From NCBI GenBank assembly GCA_937942465.1, contig CALDEO010000158.1, positions 1 to 6,027 of the forward strand: a stretch of 6,027 nucleotides of DNA, written 5' to 3'. Numbering within the stretch: position 1 is the first letter of the stretch; every line of letters begins with the position of its first letter. Origin of the DNA: an uncultured Saprospiraceae bacterium (GTDB taxonomy: Bacteria > Bacteroidota > Bacteroidia > Chitinophagales > Saprospiraceae). Position numbers and translations under genes: made by a program. The notes beneath the pieces were generated by a model, which made no database searches, was not told the origin of the DNA, and saw only the letters and a program-made list of their open reading frames with translations. Below are positions 1-5,649 of the stretch, piece after piece.

Positions 1-1
1 A

Positions 2-238
2 CTTTTAGAGGCTGTTTTCGAAAATCCTTATATTGTTAAATACCCTGCACCATTCGTACGATTTCTAAATTTTGGAGATAGTTCACTAGATTTTGGTATG
101 TATTTTTTCTCTCGAAATTATATTGTTATCGAAGATATAAAGAGTGATATCCGACTTGAGATTGATCGATTATTTAGAGAGCACAATATCAGTATCCCAT
201 TTCCGCAACGGGATGTATGGATCAAAACGGAGGGTTAA
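2..238 (+). CDS. MscS-family mechanosensitive ion channel, C-terminal fragment (5' end outside window)
   Basis: The reading frame is open from the left edge to a TAA at 236-238 and gives the last 78 residues of a longer protein. The fragment carries the C-terminal signature of the MscS cytoplasmic domain: FGDSSLDF at about residues 25-32, followed by a segment of the form SDIRLEIDRLFREHNI and the terminal IPFPQRDVWI. In this family that region builds the cytoplasmic vestibule of an inner-membrane channel that opens under tension and releases solutes during hypo-osmotic shock. The transmembrane helices and pore lie upstream of the window, so the subfamily (short MscS or a longer MscK-like protein) cannot be told. 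The stop codon runs directly into a heptamer repeat array. No strong terminator follows, and the next gene is convergent. Family assignment is secure; the exact channel type is not. Confidence 0.88.
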   Translation, partial: LLEAVFENPYIVKYPAPFVRFLNFGDSSLDFGMYFFSRNYIVIEDIKSDIRLEIDRLFREHNISIPFPQRDVWIKTEG

Positions 239-271
239 TTGAAAAGGGAAAATTGAAGATTGAAAATGCTG
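237..271 (+). repeat. Degenerate heptamer array, copy 1 (5 units)
   Basis: Five 7-base units lie in register. Units 1 and 3 are identical (AATTGAA at 237-243 and 251-257), units 2 and 4 are variants, and the last is AATGCTG (265-271), followed by GT. The array begins inside the stop codon of the MscS-like gene. A second five-unit array with the same closing sequence starts 55 bases later. Confidence 0.65.
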
Positions 272-291
272 GTTGGGATGTTGTTTCTTTT

Positions 292-326
292 AATTGACAA
301 TGGATAATGGACAATTGATAATGCTG
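292..326 (+). repeat. Degenerate heptamer array, copy 2 (5 units)
   Basis: Five 7-base units lie in register from 292: AATTGAC, then variants such as AATGGAT and AATGGAC, closing with AATGCTG (320-326) and GT. The last 15 bases of the array plus GT (314-328) match 259-273 at 14 of 15 positions. Copies 1 and 2 are therefore both 35 bases long with the same end, separated by 20 bases of T/G-rich sequence. Confidence 0.7.
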
Positions 327-369
327 GTAGTATCGTATGTTTTTTCCATGCACGGCAGCATCTAGACTA

Positions 370-393
370 GTAACTTTGTAAACTGATAACTAT
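370..393 (+). repeat. Degenerate octamer array, copy 1 (3 units, GTAACTNN type)
   Basis: Three 8-base units lie in register: GTAACTTT (370-377), GTAAACTG (378-385) and ATAACTAT (386-393). Bases 370-392 match 436-458 at 20 of 23 positions, so this is a direct repeat with a 66-base offset. Confidence 0.6.
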
Positions 394-421
394 TTTCCAC
401 AATCAGGGCGGAGCCATTCGT

Positions 422-459
422 GAACAATGAACAATGTAACTTAGTAAAGTGGTAACTAA
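422..459 (+). repeat. Two GAACAAT heptamers followed by octamer array copy 2
   Basis: Two identical heptamers, GAACAAT, occupy 422-428 and 429-435. They run without a gap into three octamers: GTAACTTA (436-443), GTAAAGTG (444-451) and GTAACTAA (452-459). The repeat period changes from 7 to 8 exactly at the junction. The octamer part is the second copy of 370-393. Confidence 0.65.
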
Positions 460-518
460 TACAACTCCTTGCTTAGCCTACCCGGCCTTGAAACCTAGAA
501 CCGCGAAGCTGACCCCCC

Positions 519-538
519 TTTGACTCTTAAGAGTCAAA
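519..538. repeat. Perfect 20-bp palindrome between convergent genes
   Basis: TTTGACTCTTAAGAGTCAAA is identical to its reverse complement and is centred between 528 and 529. As RNA it would form an 8-bp stem with a TTAA loop on either strand. It lies 22 bases beyond the stop of the PagL-like gene, so it could end that transcript or block read-through from the left. However, neither side is followed by a T-run: the + side continues AAGAAAC, and the - side continues with a run of G. A dimeric-protein binding site is an equally good reading. The half-site TTTGACTC occurs again at 566-573 (+) and 3235-3242 (-). Confidence 0.6.
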
Positions 539-559
539 AAGAAACCATACTTATTTTAA

Positions 560-1714
560 CTAGAATTTGACTCCCGTATATATACTCAGTGACTCAGCAA
601 TAGCGAAATGTGATTTCATTTGGATACCTATAAATGGTTGCATCCTTCTATACTTTAGTTGCTTAGGTAGGTACCATACTCCGATTTTAAGGTAGACGTC
701 CTCTCCTACATGATCACTTGGTATATTGAGATAATATCCTAGAATAAATCGATAGCAAAATGGACCAAATTGCAACTCATCTCCTATCATCAATGATACG
801 TCTTTGGCAGCGGTATTGGCTACATCATCTGGCGCAAATATCTGAAGGTTGAAGGCGTAGATAGCATCGTTGTGCTCATACCCTACTCCCAATATCATCC
901 GTTGGTATCTGGCAAATTGCCAATATCCCAAAAGGTCGAGATTAAATACGCGGTAGGTCGGACCTCCAGGTAGGTTTCTTTGTTGTGACTTACCCAATCC
1001 TGATTGCAAGATAAATCCAAATCTGGGTTGAACTATGAGTTCAGGAAGGGTTAAAGGTTCTATTTTTTTAGTTCCTAGCGATCGGTACAATGATAATCCT
1101 GCAGTCCACACATTGATACCGCTATTGGGGCTCTTGGTACGACCATTGGAGAAGTGGATGAGTTCCATATCCTGACTTATGGACCATCGATCTGTAAGTT
1201 TAAACTTTAAGGAGCTGCTTAAATTTGTAGCATTATTGATATGTGCCCCGATGGCATTATTACTCAAGTTATCTATGCGATTGTAGACTTTCGTCAAATA
1301 TGCAACACCCGATCTACCACCGACAACCCACTGAAATCTTGATCTGTCAATAAGCTTGTAATGAATACCTGCCATCAACGCAACTGCGTGACCCAATACT
1401 TGCTGATCACCAAAGTCAACCGCTGCAAAAGAATAATCTAGTACCGGCATACCCCAGTATCGATGCCAATCTTTATCACCACCCAACGGTCTAATGTAAC
1501 TCAACCTCGCAATCCCACTCTGAGGTGGAATATTAAACAACAACGTTTCTTTGTGTTTGATTACTTTGCCGATACCACCACTCAGTCTCAATCCTTGACC
1601 ATTGACTGAGCCAATATTGAGCAATAATAAAATAAAACACCCTAAGTATGTTTTAGGAATGATGAAATAATAAGCCAACTTTTTTATGCGTCTTATCTTA
1701 TAAAATCGCATCAT
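560..1714 (-). CDS. PagL-like (acyloxyacyl hydrolase family) outer-membrane beta-barrel protein
   Basis: This 384-residue exported protein probably deacylates lipid A at the outer membrane. Residues 1-39 form a signal peptide with a long basic n-region and hydrophobic core at about 23-36; cleavage is likely after VNG-39, leaving Gln-40 first. The PagL signature is HFSNG at 187-191 followed by SPNSGIN at 195-201. His-187 and Ser-189 match the catalytic His and Ser of Pseudomonas PagL. The third catalytic residue, Glu 14 positions after the His in PagL, is Asn-201 here. Alternating strands continue to a C-terminal Phe (GVKF), as expected for an outer-membrane barrel. Classical PagL has about 170 residues; the second half (about 225-384) is the extension I associate with Bacteroidota members. 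The two adjacent ATGs (1714, 1711) lie inside the end of hutH, giving a 17- or 14-base overlap and suggesting co-translation. TTG at codon 13 is a less likely start. The fold is well supported; enzymatic activity is inferred. Confidence 0.8.
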   Translation of the reverse strand: MMRFYKIRRIKKLAYYFIIPKTYLGCFILLLLNIGSVNGQGLRLSGGIGKVIKHKETLLFNIPPQSGIARLSYIRPLGGDKDWHRYWGMPVLDYSFAAVDFGDQQVLGHAVALMAGIHYKLIDRSRFQWVVGGRSGVAYLTKVYNRIDNLSNNAIGAHINNATNLSSSLKFKLTDRWSISQDMELIHFSNGRTKSPNSGINVWTAGLSLYRSLGTKKIEPLTLPELIVQPRFGFILQSGLGKSQQRNLPGGPTYRVFNLDLLGYWQFARYQRMILGVGYEHNDAIYAFNLQIFAPDDVANTAAKDVSLMIGDELQFGPFCYRFILGYYLNIPSDHVGEDVYLKIGVWYLPKQLKYRRMQPFIGIQMKSHFAIAESLSIYTGVKF

Positions 1715-3191
1715 CGATATTTCTAAGAAATTTTTCTGCTGCTTTCATATCTAAGTGGAGTTCTCTATCCTGCTCCATAAAGCTTACCTCTTTTCTGAAT
1801 GACTGATGCATCTTGCCCAATCTAGAATCAGGATCGATATCATCTCTGAAGTCCATTGCCTGGCATGCAATCAAAAACTCTACTCCGAGTACTCTCCATA
1901 CATTATTGACTACTCTATATGTTTTAGTAGCTGCATTGGCAGCCATACTTACATGATCCTCTTGTCCTTTACTCGATACAATAGAGTCTACAGATGCGGG
2001 AGTACAGAGTTGCTTATTTTTGCTGACTACAGATGCTGCTGCATATTGAGCGATCATGTATCCCGAGTTTTTACCAGCATTAGCTATCAGGAATGGTGGT
2101 AGGTCACGATCTCCATTAATCAACTGATATGCTCGTCGCTCTGATATATTACCGAGCTCTGCGATTGCGATCGCTAGATAATCTAATACCAAGGCTAGTG
2201 GTTGAGCATGGAAGTTGCCTCCAGTCAATACTTTATCTTCCTCTGGAAAGATATTAGGATTGTCTGTAGTAGCGTTAAGCTCCGTCTCAACGACATCGAT
2301 CACATGATCAAGTGCAATGGATGTCGCTCCATGTACCTGAGGTACACAACGGAATGAATATGGATCTTGAACACTCTTTTTATTTGTCAGTTCGGCTCCG
2401 AGCCATTCTTTCATTGACTTTGCTACAGCTATCTGTCCTTTATGCGGTCTTATCTGATGTATCAAATGATGGAAAGGCTCCTGACTACACTCAAATGCTC
2501 TTGCAGACATAGCAGCAATCATATTAGCTACTTTAAGCATTTTCTGAGATTGATGTGCCGACCATGTTGCGTATGCTAGACTGAATTGTGTACCATTAAG
2601 TAAAGCCAATCCTTCTTTAGCAGAGAGATCTATTCCTTTAAGGTCTGTGTTTTCAAATATTTCTTTTGTTTGCTTATTATCTCCTTGGTACGTTGATTTC
2701 CCCATTCCCAAAAGGGTCAAGCCCAAATGTGCCAATGGTGCTAAATCTCCAGATGCTCCCAATGAACCGAATTCATATATAACCGGAGTTATCTGTTTGT
2801 TAAAGATCGATATCATATGGTCAAGCAATGACAACCGAGCCCCTGAATATCCAAAACTTAAATTTTTAACCTTGAGATAGAAAATAAGCCTTGCAATATG
2901 TACTGGTATCTCCTCCCCTAGTCCACAAGCGTGAGATATAACTAGGTTTTTTTGGTGTTCAGAATATTCATCTTTTTCAACCTTGACATTGCATAGAGAT
3001 CCAAAGCCCGTATTGATGCCATATAAAAGATCATCTCTTTTAGATAGTCGATCATCTAAGTATGTACGACAAGCTTGTACCTTGGTACGTGCCTCATCCG
3101 ATAACTGCAGTTCAGTATTTGGCTGACTGGCTGACATTGCATCTGCAATATTAATAGCCATAGAATCGACAATATGCTGTAGGTTTTTCAT
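1698..3191 (-). CDS. hutH: Histidine ammonia-lyase (histidase)
   Basis: The cytosolic enzyme removes ammonia from L-histidine to give trans-urocanate, the first step of the Hut pathway. Its 497 residues fit the family's usual 500-510. The Ala-Ser-Gly triad that cyclises into the MIO electrophile is at 146-148 within GSLGASGDLAPLAH. Residues known in Pseudomonas histidase all have counterparts: Tyr-57 (Y53), His-87 (H83), Asn-199 (N195), Gln-275, Tyr-278 and Arg-281 (Q277, Y280, R283), Phe-327 (F329) and Glu-411 (E414, in SSKGQEDHVSM). His-87 and Glu-411 together favour histidine over tyrosine or phenylalanine; the flexirubin-type tyrosine lyases I recall have Gln in place of this Glu. The start ATG at 3189-3191 has no clear Shine-Dalgarno site, as is usual in Bacteroidota. 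hutU, hutI and hutG are not visible. The gene is divergent from the skp block and its end overlaps the PagL-like gene. Assignment is secure. Confidence 0.95.
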   Translation of the reverse strand: MKNLQHIVDSMAINIADAMSASQPNTELQLSDEARTKVQACRTYLDDRLSKRDDLLYGINTGFGSLCNVKVEKDEYSEHQKNLVISHACGLGEEIPVHIARLIFYLKVKNLSFGYSGARLSLLDHMISIFNKQITPVIYEFGSLGASGDLAPLAHLGLTLLGMGKSTYQGDNKQTKEIFENTDLKGIDLSAKEGLALLNGTQFSLAYATWSAHQSQKMLKVANMIAAMSARAFECSQEPFHHLIHQIRPHKGQIAVAKSMKEWLGAELTNKKSVQDPYSFRCVPQVHGATSIALDHVIDVVETELNATTDNPNIFPEEDKVLTGGNFHAQPLALVLDYLAIAIAELGNISERRAYQLINGDRDLPPFLIANAGKNSGYMIAQYAAASVVSKNKQLCTPASVDSIVSSKGQEDHVSMAANAATKTYRVVNNVWRVLGVEFLIACQAMDFRDDIDPDSRLGKMHQSFRKEVSFMEQDRELHLDMKAAEKFLRNIDDAIL

Positions 3192-3497
3192 ATCAAAGTA
3201 TTGATTTTGTACTTATTGCCGAAGATACGATGCAGAGTCAAACTTCGATTAAAATCCTTACTAAAAACAAAAAGAGGGTTAAACATTAGTTAATGCAAAA
3301 AACAACTATCTGAAAAATAGTAACTTAAAGTACTGATAATCTGATATTTGTGTAAAACAGAAGAAAAGTTTAATAAAAAAGACATGAAACTTTTTGGATG
3401 AAATTGCAGTCATATGGTCAAAGGACAATGAAAATCTTATTTTTGAGTTCTGATTACAGAAACAATGAATCACTTTCTAAAATTAAAATATAAGATC
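3192..3497. promoter_or_regulatory. Intergenic region between divergent hutH and skp genes
   Basis: About 300 very AT-rich bases must hold the promoters of hutH (-) and of the first skp gene (+). On the + strand, one perfect match to the Bacteroidota -7 box (TAnnTTTG) lies at 3438-3445. I found no matching box for hutH at a proper spacing. The octamer TTTGACTC (- strand, 3235-3242), which is also the half-site of the 519-538 palindrome, sits 43 bases upstream of the hutH start codon. No ORF or RNA gene is evident. Confidence 0.55.
3438..3445 (+). promoter_or_regulatory. Candidate Bacteroidota -7 promoter box for the skp block
   Basis: TATTTTTG fits the Bacteroidota primary sigma factor -7 consensus TAnnTTTG exactly. 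Transcription would start near 3451, giving a leader of roughly 47 bases before the preferred start at 3498 but only about 14 before the ATG at 3465. The expected TTTG or TTG -33 box is not found at the usual distance (the nearest TTG is 3404-3406), so the call is weak. Confidence 0.3.
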
Positions 3498-4007
3498 ATG
3501 ATTAAAAAAACACTATTTGCACTAAGTTTAGTTGTATTATTTACAACACTAGGTACTAGCCAGAGAATCGCTATTGTAGACATTAACGCTGTACTTGACG
3601 GTATGCCGGAATATAAAGAGGCTCAAACTAATCTTGATAAGGTAGCTGCTGAGTGGCGTCAAGAAATCGCTCAAGAGTACGATAAGATCAAGAGTATGTA
3701 TAACAAATATCAGGCAGAGCAAGTATTGCTATCTGATGAAGTAAGACAACAAAGAGAAGATGAGATCGTAGGTAAAGAGGGAGAAGTGAGAGATCTACAG
3801 AAAAGAAGATTTGGACCAGAGGGAGATTTATTCCGTAAAAGAGAAGAGCTTGTAAGTCCTATCCAAGATCAAGTATACAATGCAATTGAAGGATATGCAG
3901 CGGACAGAGGATATGACCTAATATTTGATAAAAGCGGTTCGGCAGGGTTATTGTTTGCTTCAGAGGAGTACGACAAAACACAGGATATCATCAAAAAAGT
4001 GAGATAA
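3498..4007 (+). CDS. OmpH/Skp-family periplasmic chaperone, first of a tandem pair
   Basis: Skp-family proteins are trimeric periplasmic chaperones. They hold unfolded outer-membrane proteins in a cavity formed by coiled-coil arms and deliver them to the Bam machinery. From the chosen start the protein has 169 residues. The signal peptide is 1-21 (MIKK n-region, core LFALSLVVLFTT, cut before Gln-22). The first strand, IAIVDINAVLDGMPEYKEA, is typical of the family. A long charged, heptad-like helical hairpin covers about 38-118, and the closing strand segment YDLIFDKSGS is at 139-148. An upstream in-frame ATG at 3465 would add 11 residues (MNHFLKLKYKI) ahead of a complete signal peptide, so 3498 is preferred. 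The stop codon lies in the loop of a terminator-like hairpin. Its neighbour is a diverged paralog. Family assignment is strong; the particular client proteins are unknown. Confidence 0.88.
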   Translation: MIKKTLFALSLVVLFTTLGTSQRIAIVDINAVLDGMPEYKEAQTNLDKVAAEWRQEIAQEYDKIKSMYNKYQAEQVLLSDEVRQQREDEIVGKEGEVRDLQKRRFGPEGDLFRKREELVSPIQDQVYNAIEGYAADRGYDLIFDKSGSAGLLFASEEYDKTQDIIKKVR

Positions 4008-4020
4008 ATCACTTTTTTGA
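3991..4020 (+). terminator. Hairpin terminator spanning the first skp stop codon
   Basis: A perfect 12-bp inverted repeat (TCAAAAAAGTGA at 3991-4002 and its complement at 4009-4020) surrounds a 6-base loop, 4003-4008, which contains the TAA stop (4005-4007). The 3' arm includes six T's, so the structure can act as an AT-rich intrinsic terminator. It would at least partly separate the first skp gene from the second skp and murI. Confidence 0.65.
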
Positions 4021-4215
4021 AGTAAAGAAGCGTTTTTTTGTCTTGTGAAAAATGAAAATATTCCAATTAATATTATTTTCGCATCCGCTTCAAAATCAGA
4101 CACTTATTAAATATTTATCGAACGTGATAAATGATTTTTTTTAAAAGCCTGATTGACGGCAATAACAAAACGCATTCACATAGATTTTAAAAAGAGAATG
4201 AAAATTACTTTAAAT

Positions 4216-4728
4216 ATGAAATTCACAAAACCATTTATCAACATTTGCTTAGTATTAATGCTATGTGCAGGTGGTCTTCAAGCTCAAAAATTTGGGTTTA
4301 TCAATACGCAAGCATTGATATCTGAAATACCAGAAGTTAAAGAAGCAAACGCTAATCTTGAGACTTATAAAGCTCAGTTGCAAAAGAAAGGTCAGGCAAT
4401 GATCCAGAGTCTACAGACTAAGTATCAAGAACTTGAAAGAAAACAACAACAAGGTGAGATCGCTCCTAAACAATTGGAAACAGAAGCTGCAAAATTGAAA
4501 GAAGAAGAGACTAAGATTGGTCAATTCGAACAGACAAGTCAGCAGCAGATTGTAACTAAAAGTGAGCAATTGTTAAAGCCATTGAGAGATAAGATCCAAA
4601 AGGCTATCGACGATGTTGCAGTAGAGAATGGTTACCAATACATATTTGACGCAAGTCTAGGTATCATCTTATATGCGGATGATGCTACAGATGTAAGCGC
4701 ATTGGTTAAAGCCAAGTTAGGACTTTAA
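4216..4728 (+). CDS. OmpH/Skp-family periplasmic chaperone, second of a tandem pair
   Basis: This is a second Skp-like chaperone with the same predicted periplasmic role. From the chosen ATG it has 170 residues: a signal peptide 1-23 ending LQA before Gln-24, a first strand KFGFINTQALISEIPEVKEA, a Gln/Lys/Glu-rich coiled-coil hairpin at about 42-120, and the closing strand segment GYQYIFDASLGIILYAD at 139-155. It shares the IP/MPE-x-KEA motif and the GY-x-x-IFD motif with the first copy but little else, so the duplication is old. ATG at 4198 would add six residues (MKITLN) and is a fair alternative. A TTG at 4153 would add 21 residues of charged sequence ahead of the signal peptide and is unlikely. 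The gene follows a 208-base gap containing the terminator hairpin and lies only 10 bases before murI, so it probably shares a transcript with murI. Confidence 0.87.
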   Translation: MKFTKPFINICLVLMLCAGGLQAQKFGFINTQALISEIPEVKEANANLETYKAQLQKKGQAMIQSLQTKYQELERKQQQGEIAPKQLETEAAKLKEEETKIGQFEQTSQQQIVTKSEQLLKPLRDKIQKAIDDVAVENGYQYIFDASLGIILYADDATDVSALVKAKLGL

Positions 4729-4738
4729 AATATACCCC

Positions 4739-5536
4739 TTGCCCAATAGACCTATAGGAATATTTGATTCGGGAATAGGAGGCTTAACGGTTGCTAATGC
4801 AATCAAAAAAGCGATGCCTAATGAACGACTCATCTACTTAGGTGATACGGCACACCTCCCATATGGAGACAAGTCAGCTGATGCGATTCGATACTTTTCG
4901 ATTCGCATCAGCAAATTTTTGCTTGAGCACGATTGTAAAATGATCGTGATCGCTTGCCACTCAGCAAGTTCAGCAGCATACGATGTCCTCATGGACTTTT
5001 ACGATCAAAAAGTATTATTTGTCAATGTTGTAGATGAGCTAGTCTCTACCGTCATTGACAACAACTACAACAAAGTAGGTGTAATAGCCACCAAGGCTAC
5101 TATCAGATCCAATGTCTACGAAACCAAAATCAAAGAACAGAATACAAGTGTTGAATGTGCTAATCTAGCTACTCCATTGCTTGTGCCGATGATAGAGGAG
5201 GGGTTTCATCAAGGCAAGGTAAGTCATGATATTATAGCCCATTATCTATCCGACAAGCGCTTATCTGGAATAGAGGCGATATTACTTGCTTGTACACATT
5301 TTCCATTGATCAAGACTCATGTCGCAGAATACTTCGATCATAAAGTAGATGTATTAGACTCTACAGACATCATAGCCAAGGAAGTCTATAGAAGATTGGA
5401 AGAGAAAAAACTATTGAATACTGAAGGGCAAGGTAAGGATGCATTTTATGTAACGGACTTCACTCAGTCGTTTGCTGATACGACGAAGTTGTTTTATAAT
5501 GACTTGGTCAATTTAAAAGAGGCATCATTATGGTAG
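4739..5536 (+). CDS. murI: Glutamate racemase
   Basis: This cytosolic, cofactor-independent enzyme converts L- to D-glutamate for the peptidoglycan stem peptide. Its 265 residues fit the family. Landmarks: GIFDSGIGGLTV at 7-18 with the Asp-10/Ser-11 pair; YLGDTAHLPYG at 33-43; first catalytic Cys-73 in IACHSAS; second catalytic Cys-185 in ACTHFPL with His-187. The first cysteine motif is usually C-N-T; here it is C-H-S (His codon 4958-4960), an uncommon change at a substrate-contacting position. The start must be TTG at 4739: an in-frame TAG lies at 4718-4720, no ATG or GTG follows it, and the next ATG (codon 26) would remove the Asp-Ser motif. The gene begins 10 bases after the second skp stop and is probably co-transcribed with it. 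The skp-skp-murI order is common in Bacteroidota. No strong terminator follows. Confidence 0.93.
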   Translation: MPNRPIGIFDSGIGGLTVANAIKKAMPNERLIYLGDTAHLPYGDKSADAIRYFSIRISKFLLEHDCKMIVIACHSASSAAYDVLMDFYDQKVLFVNVVDELVSTVIDNNYNKVGVIATKATIRSNVYETKIKEQNTSVECANLATPLLVPMIEEGFHQGKVSHDIIAHYLSDKRLSGIEAILLACTHFPLIKTHVAEYFDHKVDVLDSTDIIAKEVYRRLEEKKLLNTEGQGKDAFYVTDFTQSFADTTKLFYNDLVNLKEASLW

Positions 5537-5649
5537 TACTATATCTGTAAAGTCTTTGTTGGTTAATAAAAGCTTAAGATGAGCAGTTGCTGTATACTTT
5601 CGTAAAAAAATCCAAGTCTTGACTTAAGAAGAACATATAAAAGAACATT

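Larger units (their letters stand above)
239..559. other. Repeat-rich gap between convergent genes, no coding potential seen
   Basis: These 321 bases separate the MscS-like gene from the convergent PagL-like gene. I find no convincing ORF. The left part is made of degenerate heptamers (237-271 and 292-326), the middle of octamer units (370-393 and 436-459), and the right end holds a perfect 20-bp palindrome (519-538). Between these lie short, more GC-rich stretches (about 400-422 and 478-518) for which I have no explanation. The stretch resembles the short-period filler seen between genes in some Bacteroidota and cyanobacteria. It shows no classic GC-stem plus T-run terminator for either flanking gene. 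Confidence 0.7.

Noticed and set aside
237..459. CRISPR array
   Set aside because: The units are only 7-8 bases and abut one another. There are no 20-40-base repeats with unique spacers and no cas genes.
519..538. Classic Rho-independent terminator
   Set aside because: The stem is AT-rich and neither strand has a T-run after it, so I call it a palindrome of unknown role.
1806..2880. Three + strand ORFs (1806-2102, 2312-2512, 2647-2880)
   Set aside because: All lie opposite hutH, whose protein is complete and conserved. Their translations show no domain, signal or plausible composition.
1698..3191. Tyrosine or phenylalanine ammonia-lyase of a pigment cluster
   Set aside because: The active-site set, especially His-87 together with Glu-411 and the QDPYSFRCVPQVHG segment, matches histidase. 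No pigment genes are nearby.
3386..3411. ECF-sigma-type promoter (GAAAC at 3386-3390, GTC at 3409-3411) for skp
   Set aside because: The match is only a few bases in very AT-rich DNA, and ECF motifs in this lineage are unknown to me.
3465..3497. Upstream start of the first skp gene at 3465
   Set aside because: It would put 11 extra residues before an already complete signal peptide and leave almost no leader after the candidate promoter.
3869..4066. - strand ORF of 65 codons
   Set aside because: It is antisense to the conserved C-terminal part of the first skp gene and its terminator, with no recognisable features.
5614..5625. Small inverted repeat (AAGTC-TT-GACTT) before the last gene
   Set aside because: A 5-bp stem with a 2-base loop is too short to support a regulatory or terminator call.
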